From Alphaproteobacteria bacterium (GTDB lineage: Bacteria > Pseudomonadota > Alphaproteobacteria > CAISOG01), in contig VEQJ01000001.1 of NCBI GenBank assembly GCA_018883285.1, positions 1 through 17,752 on the forward strand: a stretch of 17,752 nt of DNA, written 5' to 3'. This document shows positions 6,335-13,423 of this stretch, in pieces. The notes under the pieces are model-generated. The model was not told the origin of the DNA and searched no databases. It worked only from the letters and a program-made list of their open reading frames with translations. A program made the position numbers and the translations under genes. The stretch's first letter is position 1, and every line of letters begins with the position of its first letter.

Positions 6335-7864
6335 CTACGGCTTTGGCGCGGGCTTTTCATCCAGCTTCAGCGCAACAAAACGCAGGTCGCCGCCACGGTT
6401 CAGCAGCAGCAGCACGGATTTCTTGCCGCTATCCTGGGCTTCCTTAATTTTGTCGGCCAGCTGTTGCGGCGTGGTGACCTCCTGCTGCGCTACCTCTAAC
6501 AGCACATCACCTGGCTGCAGGCCGCGTTCCGCCGCCGCCCCGCCGGGGGCAATGCTGTCGATTAACACGCCCTTGGCCTCAGCATCCAGTTTGAACTTTG
6601 CGCGTCCCTCAGGCGTCAGCGGTACCAGATTCATCCCCAATACACGGACGGCGGCGGGGTTGGGCGCCTTTAAGCCTTCGTTTTTATCGGGGGCTTTTTG
6701 ACCGACCTCATCCCCATCTTCCTTGTCGGGCAATTCGCCAACCACCAAATGGGTTTTGACCTCTTGCCCCTTGCGCCAAACGGTGGCATCCACCCGCTTG
6801 CCAATCGCGGTTTCGGCGACCAAGCGGGGCAGGCGGCGCATTTCGGTAATATCTTTGCCGTCAAAATTCAGCACCACATCGCCCGCCTGAATCTTGGCAG
6901 CTGCCGCGGGCCCCCCCTCACTAACATTGGCAACCAATGCCCCGCGCGGCTTAGTCAGGCCAAGGCTTTCGGCAATTTCGGGTGTCACCGCCTGAATCCG
7001 CACCCCTAGCCAGCCGCGCTTAGCCTTGCCAAATTTTTGCAGCTGGTCAACCACGGGTTTGGCCAGGGCTGATGGCATCGCAAAGCCAATCCCCACGCTG
7101 CCGCCTGAGGGTGAGAAAATCGCGCTGTTAATCCCCACCACTTCGCCCTGCATGTTAAACATGGGGCCGCCCGAATTGCCCCGATTGATGGGGGCATCGG
7201 TTTGGATAAAATCGTCATAGGGGCCTGAGTTAATGTTGCGGGCGCGCGCCGACACAATGCCGGTTGTCACGGTGCCGCCCAGGCCAAAGGGGTTGCCGAT
7301 GGCCAGAATCCAATCGCCGACCCGCGCCGTATCCGAATTGCCCCACCGCACAAAGGGCAGCGGCTTATCGGATTTGACCTTTAACACCGCCAAATCAACC
7401 TTTTTGTCGCGGCCAATAATTTCCGCCTTAAGCGACGTGTTGTCCTGCAGGGTGACATTAATCACATCGGCATCGGCAATCACATGGTTGTTGGTCACCA
7501 CAATCCCGCTGGGGTCAATGATAAAGCCCGATCCCAGGGAATTGACGGGGCGCTGTTGCCGCTGTTGCTGCTGATCAAAAAAGTTGCGAAACAGCTCCTC
7601 AAAGGGCGAACCGGGGGGAAACGGCATGGGGGGCAACACCTGCTGCTGCGGGTCGGCCTGTGCCCGCAAGTCTTTGGCATTCTGGACGGTTGAAATATTG
7701 ACCACCGCGGGCAACAAATTTTCCACCAGCGGGGCAAAGCTTTCGCCCGCACCCGCCCTGGCCATCTGAGGGCTAAGGGATAACGCCGCCACCACCAGCC
7801 CCAGGGTCAACAGGGCGCGGGGCATCAGGCGGGTGACATCAGCAAGCTTAAGGACGATACGCAT
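6335..7864 (-). CDS. degP: Do/DegP-family periplasmic serine endoprotease with two PDZ domains
   Basis: 509 aa trypsin-like protease and chaperone of the envelope stress response. The signal peptide (residues 1-37) has a hydrophobic core LTLGLVVAALSL and ends QMARA before GAGES. The catalytic triad is H127 (TNNHVIA), D157 (KVDLAVLKV) and S231 (NRGNSGGPMF). PDZ1 spans about 280-375 and PDZ2 about 405-500, with a charged linker between. The LA-loop region is Gln-rich (residues 96-105). The start at 7864 is supported by AAAGG six nt upstream and by placing the signal peptide at the N-terminus; the open frame extends to 8212 but codes for nothing protein-like. degP often follows hflKC in alphaproteobacteria; here hflKC lies about 5 kb away on the same strand. 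Whether it is DegP or a DegQ/MucD-type paralogue cannot be told from sequence alone. Confidence 0.94.
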   Translation of the reverse strand: MRIVLKLADVTRLMPRALLTLGLVVAALSLSPQMARAGAGESFAPLVENLLPAVVNISTVQNAKDLRAQADPQQQVLPPMPFPPGSPFEELFRNFFDQQQQRQQRPVNSLGSGFIIDPSGIVVTNNHVIADADVINVTLQDNTSLKAEIIGRDKKVDLAVLKVKSDKPLPFVRWGNSDTARVGDWILAIGNPFGLGGTVTTGIVSARARNINSGPYDDFIQTDAPINRGNSGGPMFNMQGEVVGINSAIFSPSGGSVGIGFAMPSALAKPVVDQLQKFGKAKRGWLGVRIQAVTPEIAESLGLTKPRGALVANVSEGGPAAAAKIQAGDVVLNFDGKDITEMRRLPRLVAETAIGKRVDATVWRKGQEVKTHLVVGELPDKEDGDEVGQKAPDKNEGLKAPNPAAVRVLGMNLVPLTPEGRAKFKLDAEAKGVLIDSIAPGGAAAERGLQPGDVLLEVAQQEVTTPQQLADKIKEAQDSGKKSVLLLLNRGGDLRFVALKLDEKPAPKP

Positions 7865-8183
7865 CGACAACCTTTGTTCCATTCGGTAAACCCGCGCCCA
7901 GCAGGGATCGCAGGCGGTGGGGAAGGGGGGACTGGCCATTCGCATTCCACAAAACGCCAACAACCACCGATCAATTTGGCGCAGCCGCCGCCAAATGACA
8001 AGGGGGTGGTGTTGTATAAGTTGTCCAAGTTCAGATAGATGTGAGACGTGATGGTGGTGGTGGGATAGGCAAGCGTTGGTAAGTCGTAGACTTATCACGG
8101 CTTTCCTCACCCGTTTTTTGCTTTTTACGGCAAAAAAGACTTGACGGAAGGGACGTTGAAACCCAAACCAGAGGAGTCTTTTT
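7865..8183. other. Intergenic region between degP and the broken transposase-like gene
   Basis: No convincing gene on either strand. It should hold the degP promoter, but I see no clear -35/-10 pair. Nt 8050-8064 are GGT-rich, read as a run of five His codons on the - strand in the non-coding upstream extension of degP. A T6GC/GCA6 inverted repeat lies near 8114-8137. Confidence 0.6.
8114..8137. repeat. Short inverted repeat TTTTTTGC / GCAAAAAA
   Basis: Perfect 8-bp arms at 8114-8121 and 8130-8137 with an 8-nt loop. It lies about 46 nt upstream of the ATG at 8184. It could be a terminator-like hairpin or part of an insertion-sequence end; no matching copy is seen elsewhere in the window. Confidence 0.4.
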
Positions 8184-8390
8184 ATGCAAATCAAAAGCTT
8201 GCACAAAAACATTTATAGGCTAAGCGCCTATAGTTTGTCGCAACAAAAATGTGAGGAGCATCGCAAAAAATGCGAGCCATCGGTACAAAAATGGCGAAAA
8301 CTCAAGGCTGCAGGCCATGCCAATGCATTCTGCTAGACGATTGTCGGCATCAGCCGCGCTACCTATTACCGTTATGAAATCATTCTAAAA
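8184..8390 (+). pseudogene. Broken helix-turn-helix transposase-like gene with in-frame amber stop
   Basis: ATG at 8184 has a good ribosome-binding site (GAGGAG, 7 nt upstream). It codes for a basic 50-residue peptide ending WRKLKAAGHANAFC, then a TAG at 8334-8336, then in the same frame TIVGISRATYYRYE. The two halves read as one HTH segment of the kind at the N-terminus of integrase-type (IS481-like) transposases, where a sense codon would stand in place of TAG. After about 8390 the frame stays open to 8660 but the protein is Pro/Ser-rich and low complexity, with no DDE catalytic core. I therefore read this as the 5' remnant of a transposase. The family assignment rests on the short HTH only. 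Confidence 0.5.
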
Positions 8391-8656
8391 CAACCGACTC
8401 CATCACCGCCTTCAGAGCCAATCTCACCCTCGCCCTCTCCAAATACAACCTGTCTTATGGGATCTTGGCTGGCTAACGTTTCAATAGGTGTCGACAATCT
8501 GCTCTGCTCTGTTTTTGTTCTGATCTGTGTTGGGCGAGCCTGGCCGCCCCCATTCTTCCTTGCAAGGCGCCACCCCTCTCCACTATATTCATTCTTCCTT
8601 CCCACCCCTCCTCCAGCCCCCTATGTACTGAACCTATACACCTGCTGCTCTTCCTC
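8391..8656. other. Pyrimidine-rich non-coding stretch
   Basis: The + strand is strongly C/T-rich, most clearly over 8560-8656. An 11-nt direct repeat CATTCTTCCTT occurs at 8551-8561 and 8590-8600, each followed by a CCACCCCTC block, so this may be a decayed tandem duplication. The small open frames on both strands have biased, low-complexity composition and I support neither as a gene. Confidence 0.5.
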
Positions 8657-8684
8657 TTGACATAATTTTATTTTTTGATATTTT
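8657..8684 (+). promoter_or_regulatory. Candidate sigma-70 type promoter for the two-gene cassette
   Basis: A perfect -35 box TTGACA (8657-8662), a 16-nt AT-rich spacer and a TATTTT -10 box (8679-8684). It sits at the abrupt change from C/T-rich to AT-rich DNA, about 34 nt before the ATG of the first cassette gene. Confidence 0.5.
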
Positions 8685-8717
8685 ATCTGTTATAAAATTT
8701 AAATTTAAGAGATAGTG

Positions 8718-9212
8718 ATGAGTATTTTTAGCAATATAAAGTTGTTCATGGAAGATGCTAGGCTGTGTTTAAAAACTGTTGCGTTTGAATTGGTGCCAGG
8801 AATTATTCCAGCAACCAGTGAATGCGTCGTAATACGCTACGGTAATAGCAGGGCTTTGGAAGAAAAAATAAGAGAATCGACTGCAAATATTATTTTTTCG
8901 CTTGATGATTTTTTAAAGGGTACAAATGAAACAACGTCTTCAATTCATAATCAGTGTTCTATAGCTCAGCAATTTTTGGATATTTTGACGGTAGCAAATG
9001 AACGGAGCAATCGGGAAGGATTCCCGCTAAGTCCTTTCTGGGGCTGCGTTTCTAAAATAATAAATAATGATCCACAGTTTTTTCATGTTTATGGTGGAAC
9101 TGTAGAATCAAAATATTTATTCGCAGATAAAAAAAGACAAATTTTTTTTTTGAGAAGCGTACATAAGATAGCCAATGAACTTCAAGCTTGTTGGGAGCAA
9201 AGAAATAGATGA
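8718..9212 (+). CDS. Hypothetical protein, first gene of an AT-rich two-gene cassette
   Basis: 164 aa; I do not recognise the family. No signal peptide, no clear membrane helix, no nucleotide-binding motif; it reads as a soluble, mostly helical cytoplasmic protein with four cysteines spread along it. ATG at 8718 is preferred over the adjacent GTG at 8715 and has AAGAGA just upstream. The stop overlaps the next ATG as ATGA, so the two genes are almost certainly translated together. Codon choice is AT-rich and unlike the housekeeping genes on both sides, and a transposase remnant lies 330 nt upstream; both suggest horizontal acquisition. A toxin-immunity, toxin-antitoxin or defence role would suit such a setting, but nothing in the protein shows it. 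Confidence 0.75.
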   Translation: MSIFSNIKLFMEDARLCLKTVAFELVPGIIPATSECVVIRYGNSRALEEKIRESTANIIFSLDDFLKGTNETTSSIHNQCSIAQQFLDILTVANERSNREGFPLSPFWGCVSKIINNDPQFFHVYGGTVESKYLFADKKRQIFFLRSVHKIANELQACWEQRNR

Positions 9213-9628
9213 AAAAATCTTGGAATGTTGAGGCTGTTTGTAAGTATGCAGAGCATTTTATTTTAAAAAATGGTCCAGAATCTCTCTTGGTTTTTGCTAT
9301 CAGCATGACCGCAGCGGCATCGTGTCGCAATGGTTTATACCCTTCTCAGCAAAAATTGATCGATCGGTTGGCTATTTTGCAGGAGAGGTCGCGGCAGTCT
9401 AGTGTTCAAGATAGTGTGTTAATCCAATGGGCTTCCTTAATCAAAACACCAAAATATGCACTATTTATAGACAATAATAAATATAAGCCGATTTCCCGCT
9501 TTTTTGGAGATGAGAAACCTGGCGCAGATGATGTTGGATTTTTTGAGGAGACAGCGCAGAAACTAGCTGGCGAATTGTTGGAACGCTACAATGAGCATCT
9601 CGACTGTCGGCAGGAGCACCAGCGTTAG
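9209..9628 (+). CDS. Hypothetical protein, second gene of the AT-rich cassette
   Basis: 139 aa, not recognised. The first half looks helical and moderately hydrophobic (ESLLVFAISMTAAASC), but is too short and polar for a confident membrane segment; the C-terminal third is charged and helical (ETAQKLAGELLERYNEHL). No catalytic motif stands out. ATG overlaps the stop of the preceding gene by 4 nt, so expression is coupled and a joint function is likely. It ends 25 nt before the convergent rsmB stop. Composition becomes GC-richer in the last 60 nt, so the C-terminal tail may be read from the old flanking DNA, i.e. the natural 3' end may have been lost on insertion. Confidence 0.72.
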   Translation: MKKSWNVEAVCKYAEHFILKNGPESLLVFAISMTAAASCRNGLYPSQQKLIDRLAILQERSRQSSVQDSVLIQWASLIKTPKYALFIDNNKYKPISRFFGDEKPGADDVGFFEETAQKLAGELLERYNEHLDCRQEHQR

Positions 9629-9631
9629 AGC

Positions 9632-9650
9632 TGGCTGCGGCTCCCCCAGC
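9632..9650. terminator. Weak hairpin between convergent genes
   Basis: GGCTG and CAGCC arms flank a 9-nt loop in the 25-nt gap between the cassette and rsmB. There is no clear T-run on either side, so a role as a terminator is only a possibility. Confidence 0.2.
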
Positions 9651-9653
9651 CCC

Positions 9654-11084
9654 TTAATCGACTACCTCCACCTGTACCTCATCATCCAGCTCATCGTCTG
9701 CTGCCGCATCGACATCGGCAGCGGCTGCGGCAGCCTCATCGCGGCTCCAGGCCATGACATAGAAGCCATCGGTGCCGTGCCGCGCGGGCGTCAGCTGAAT
9801 CCCTGCTGTTTCATCCTGCCCTTTCAGAATCTCACGACGAACCTCAGCGGTCAGCTGCGCGGTGTTGGCCAGCCAGTCGGTCAGCGTCAGCGGCTGATAG
9901 CCTAGTGCGGCCATTTCCTGCGTGAACCAGGCCGCCTGTTCCTGATTTTCCTCGGGCAGGAGGGAGCAGGTGGCATAGATTAGCCGCCCGCCAGGCTTAA
10001 CCAGCGTTGCCGCCACCGTTAACAATTGCCGTTGCCGTTCGACCAGGTCGGTGATATCGGCCTCATTCAATCGCCAACGGGCATCGGGGTTGCGCCGCCA
10101 AGTGCCCAAATTGCTGCAGGGCGCATCAACCAGCACCCTGTCAAACTTGCCAGCCTGCCGCTTTAGCCACGGGTCGGTAATGCCCGTTAGCAGGCGTTTT
10201 TGGGCATTTTGGGCATCGGCACGCGCCAATCGTTGACCAGCGCGATTCAGCTTAGCCTCGCTGATATCGGTCAGCAGCAGTTGCCCTTTACCCTCCATAA
10301 AGTCGGCCAGTGCCAGCGCCTTACCGCCTGCGCCCGCGCACAGATCCAACACCCGCATGCCAGGCTCTGCGCCCACCAACACAGCGGCCAGCTGCGCGGC
10401 CTCCTCCTGCACCTCCAGCAGGCCTTCGCGGATAGCGGGCAGGTCATTAAAGTTGAACCGCAGGGGCAGTCGGATACCAATCGGGCTCAGCGGCGTTGCC
10501 TCAGCCTCCCACCCGGTGGTCAGAAATTGATTCAGCCAGTCACTGCGGCTGCCACGGCGGATATTGACGCGCAAATCGACGCCCGCCTCTTGGTTAAGGG
10601 CGCTAAGCTCTGCCGCCAGATTATCGCCAAAAGCCTGTTGCAGTCTGGGCACCAGCCATTCGGGGCAATTGCCCTGTACCCAATCGGGGGGGGTATCGGT
10701 GATGGCCGCCGCCGCCGCAAATTTTTCCAACAGATCCCCGAGGGGCGCATCGTGCAACTTCTCCAAATACCAGGCCAGATCCAGGGTGGGGCCGCTGTCA
10801 TCGCCCGAAGCCGCCCTAGCATTGCTTTGCAGCAGCAGCCAAAGCCCTAGGCGATGTCCCATCTCCTGCGCAATGCCAACCTGCCCCAACAACCAGTCCA
10901 GCAGCGCGTGTTGGCGCATCACGCCATAGACCACCTCACCAATCGCACGGCGATCACCACCGCCCAGCCACCGCCGCTCTTTGTAGTAGTGATGCAACAG
11001 GCGATCCATCGGCGGCGATGAATCCTCAAACTCCAACAGGATTTCGGCGGCGGCGATGATGGTTTTTTTGGAATAGGCGCGCAT
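9654..11084 (-). CDS. rsmB: RsmB/NOP-family rRNA (cytosine-C5)-methyltransferase
   Basis: 476 aa. Family members methylate C5 of a cytosine in 16S rRNA (C967 for E. coli RsmB) using SAM and two cysteines. The N-terminal helical NusB-like region is followed by motif I DLCAGAGGK (residues 247-255), the motif IV cysteine in DAPCSNLGTWRRNPDARW (C323) and the motif VI nucleophile in YATCSLLPEEN (C373). GTDGFYVM near residue 440 is the usual end of the fold. After it comes an unusual tail of about 27 residues rich in Ala, Asp and Glu (residues 450-476). The start at ATG 11084 gives a normal N-terminus. RsmB versus another NOL1/NOP2/sun member is likely but not proven. Confidence 0.88.
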   Translation of the reverse strand: MRAYSKKTIIAAAEILLEFEDSSPPMDRLLHHYYKERRWLGGGDRRAIGEVVYGVMRQHALLDWLLGQVGIAQEMGHRLGLWLLLQSNARAASGDDSGPTLDLAWYLEKLHDAPLGDLLEKFAAAAAITDTPPDWVQGNCPEWLVPRLQQAFGDNLAAELSALNQEAGVDLRVNIRRGSRSDWLNQFLTTGWEAEATPLSPIGIRLPLRFNFNDLPAIREGLLEVQEEAAQLAAVLVGAEPGMRVLDLCAGAGGKALALADFMEGKGQLLLTDISEAKLNRAGQRLARADAQNAQKRLLTGITDPWLKRQAGKFDRVLVDAPCSNLGTWRRNPDARWRLNEADITDLVERQRQLLTVAATLVKPGGRLIYATCSLLPEENQEQAAWFTQEMAALGYQPLTLTDWLANTAQLTAEVRREILKGQDETAGIQLTPARHGTDGFYVMAWSRDEAAAAAADVDAAADDELDDEVQVEVVD

Positions 11085-11226
11085 AGGGGCAATCTCACTA
11101 AGGTATTATGATAACGGCCATAACCCTTAACCCATCTTGGCGGATAATGCACGCGCTATAGTCATTTCACTGTAGAAAGTGCCGCCCTGCTTGCTTCGGG
11201 CGCGGTATCGGTTAACAATCGCGGCT
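11085..11226. promoter_or_regulatory. Divergent intergenic region of rsmB and the TPR-like gene
   Basis: 142 nt between two divergent starts, so promoters for both directions are expected here. I see no -35/-10 pair good enough to name, and no strong ribosome-binding site for the + strand gene. Confidence 0.4.
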
Positions 11227-12492
11227 ATGAAGTGGCTTTTCCCCCCCAGCATTGACCAAAAACTACAGCTCTTGATGCAGGCTGTAGGGCAACGGGCGCG
11301 TGATGCCAAAAGTTGGTTGCGGGAATTTGTCGGCAATTTGTGGGCGGGCAATCGGTTGGATATCCCCTGCTGGAGCGGACTGCAAATCCTGCTGCACAGC
11401 TTTGAGCAGGATCCAGGCGATCTGCACGCTGGACGGTTGCAACGGGCGTTGCAGGCGCAGGGGATGGTGGGCGTTAAGCGCTACTTCAGCCGCTTTGGTA
11501 ACTCGCCGCCCCCCCTGCTCAATCCTGGTCAGTTGTTTTTGCCACGGCAGCAGTTGGCGATGGATGAATGGTTGCAGCAGCAGGGGGCACAGATTTTGGT
11601 GACGGGGCGCGTCGATGACGAAAACGGCGGGGTATGGCTGAAAATCATTGGCATAAGCCCACAATTTCTGCCCGCCAATCGGTTGCAGGCCTTGCCCGCG
11701 GTCAATTTTGCCACCCTTACGGGGCAGCTGTTTGTACCACTGGGGTTCAGTCTGACCTGGATCCAGCTGCTATCCCTGCTGCTGATGGCGGCCGCGCCCG
11801 CCGATTGGCAATTTCCCGATGATTGGGATGTGATGGAACCGTTCATGCGGTCGGCCGACGATATGCGCGACAGCGCGAGTCAGGGCGGCGATGACGATGC
11901 CTGGTATGGGGTTGAGCTGTCGATTGGCCGCATCGCCATGCTGCGTGGTCAGGCCTATCGCGGCCAACGATGGCTGTTGCGAACGGTCAGCGCCTGTGAG
12001 GAGGGATTGAAACACGCCATTCCGTCGGAACAGTTTTTTCTGCGTGCCTGCCTATCGGCGCAACTGGCCAAGGCCGCGTTAAATCTGTACCAGCTGAACG
12101 CTGAGCAGGCGTGGTTGGATCAAGCGTGGCAGGCGATTAACCAGGCCATCGAACTGCTAAGCACCCCGCTGCTGCGTCATGAGGCCGCCACCCTGGAGCT
12201 GTTGCGGGCAGAAATTCTGTGGGAACAGCATCAACAGGGGCTTATGGGCGGCGCGGTGTTGCAACAACCCGCCCGCCTAAGCAAATGTTTGGAAGGCTGG
12301 CGACAATATCCCACCCATCGCCCAACCCTGTTGGCGGGGTTGGGGTGGTTGGCGCAATATGAAAAAGCCTGTGCCGGCTTTGCCCGCCAAGCCCGCTTGC
12401 GCAGCGTGCATTTGCAAAATGCCGCCGATGCTGAGGCTGAATTGGCCACCCTGCAGGCGTTGCCGTTAAGTGGAAGCAACCCAACAATTTAG
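11227..12492 (+). CDS. Hypothetical helical, TPR-like protein
   Basis: 421 aa, soluble, rich in Leu, Ala and Gln; I cannot name a family. The N-terminal 200 residues contain a repeated strand-helix pattern (QILVTGRVDDENGGVWLKIIG) followed by a hydrophobic segment (WIQLLSLLLMAAAP) that is probably buried rather than a membrane span. Residues 225-400 form paired helices with the spacing of tetratricopeptide-type repeats (MLRGQAYRGQRWLLRTVSACEEGL, then AQLAKAALNLYQL, and AWQAINQAIELLS). I chose ATG at 11227 because the in-frame extension to GTG 11179 adds no conserved-looking sequence. It is divergent from rsmB and convergent with hflC. A scaffold or adaptor role would fit, but this is a guess. 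Confidence 0.75.
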   Translation: MKWLFPPSIDQKLQLLMQAVGQRARDAKSWLREFVGNLWAGNRLDIPCWSGLQILLHSFEQDPGDLHAGRLQRALQAQGMVGVKRYFSRFGNSPPPLLNPGQLFLPRQQLAMDEWLQQQGAQILVTGRVDDENGGVWLKIIGISPQFLPANRLQALPAVNFATLTGQLFVPLGFSLTWIQLLSLLLMAAAPADWQFPDDWDVMEPFMRSADDMRDSASQGGDDDAWYGVELSIGRIAMLRGQAYRGQRWLLRTVSACEEGLKHAIPSEQFFLRACLSAQLAKAALNLYQLNAEQAWLDQAWQAINQAIELLSTPLLRHEAATLELLRAEILWEQHQQGLMGGAVLQQPARLSKCLEGWRQYPTHRPTLLAGLGWLAQYEKACAGFARQARLRSVHLQNAADAEAELATLQALPLSGSNPTI

Positions 12493-12556
12493 TTGATGAA
12501 AAGGGTAGTATGACAGCGAAGTAAGATCCGCCGTTACCTTACCTTAGCTTAGCAAC

Positions 12557-13423
12557 CTACTTCTTACCGCCGCCCTGATCCATGAACTTAAAGAATCGGC
12601 TGTTGGGGGACAGGATAAGGCTGGTATCGCTATTGGCCAGGCTGTTGCGATACGCCTCCAACGAACGGTAATAGCTGTAAAATTCTGGATCAATGTTCAG
12701 GGCGTCGGCGTAGTGCTTAATCGCCTCGGCATCGCCCTCACCGCGCAGTTTTTGCGCATCGCGGGTAGCCTCAGCCAACAAAATGGTGCGTTCGCGGTCG
12801 GCATTGGCACGAATTTCTGCCCCCATTTGCGCGCCCTTAGCCCGAAATTCTTTGGCTTCACGATCCCGCTCACTGATCATGCGGTTATAAATAGCCTGAC
12901 TGGTTTCCTGCGGCAGATCGGCACGGCGAATCCGCACATCGACAATTTCCACACCCAAGGGGCGGCTGGCCTCACCAACCTCGCCACGGATATCGGCCAT
13001 AATCCGCACGCGATCGTCGGATAGCACGCTGGATAGGCTGACATTGCCCAACACCCGCCGCACGCTGGAATCAATAATGTTGCTAAGGCGAATATCAGCG
13101 TTGTTCTCATTCCGCACGGTTTGGAAAAATTTCAACGGATCTTTAATGACATAGCGGGCAAAGGTATCCACCTCAATCCGTTTTTGGTCGGCCAGGGTGA
13201 TTTGCTTGCCAGACGGTTCAACATCCAGCAACCGCTTGTCAAAGCGCATCACCTCCTCCCAAGGCAATTTTGCCTTAAGCCCAGGGGTTTGGATGACCCG
13301 TTTGGCCTCACCGAATTGCAGCACGAGCGCCTGTTCGGTCTCCTGAATCGTGAACAAGCTGCTGCTGACCAGAATCAACAGGGCAAAACCCGCAAACAGA
13401 GCGATCAATTGTTGCCTAGGCAT
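12557..13423 (-). CDS. hflC: HflC, modulator of FtsH protease
   Basis: 288 aa SPFH/prohibitin-domain protein. It has one N-terminal membrane helix (residues 6-24) and then the SPFH domain on the periplasmic side (TIQETEQALVLQFGE, VIQTPGLKAKLPW). The coiled-coil region RMISERDREAKEFRAKG and the conserved EGDAEAIKHYADAL precede FYSYYRSLEAYRNSL. HflC pairs with HflK in a large membrane ring around FtsH and modulates degradation of membrane proteins. The ATG overlaps the hflK stop as TAATG, so it is coupled to hflK. Length and all conserved blocks are normal. Confidence 0.95.
   Translation of the reverse strand: MPRQQLIALFAGFALLILVSSSLFTIQETEQALVLQFGEAKRVIQTPGLKAKLPWEEVMRFDKRLLDVEPSGKQITLADQKRIEVDTFARYVIKDPLKFFQTVRNENNADIRLSNIIDSSVRRVLGNVSLSSVLSDDRVRIMADIRGEVGEASRPLGVEIVDVRIRRADLPQETSQAIYNRMISERDREAKEFRAKGAQMGAEIRANADRERTILLAEATRDAQKLRGEGDAEAIKHYADALNIDPEFYSYYRSLEAYRNSLANSDTSLILSPNSRFFKFMDQGGGKK

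Noticed and set aside
6060..6701. 213-codon open frame on the + strand across the recF-degP junction
   Set aside because: Runs antisense to two well identified genes; Ser/Pro/Ala-rich and without domain features.
7865..8212. In-frame upstream extension of degP with a five-His run
   Set aside because: It lies before a clear signal peptide and Shine-Dalgarno site at 7864, and the extra residues have no protein-like pattern. The His run comes from a GGT-rich stretch.
8372..8605. 77-codon open frame on the - strand in the pyrimidine-rich region
   Set aside because: Gly/Glu/Arg-rich composition follows from purine-rich DNA; no good start context or family resemblance.
10200..10850. 216-codon open frame on the + strand inside rsmB
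   Set aside because: Shadow of the RsmB coding strand; no recognisable domain and Gln-rich composition.
12493..12556. Possible bidirectional terminator between the TPR-like gene and hflC
   Set aside because: Only a 5-bp GTAAG/CTTAC pairing without a T-run; too weak to call.
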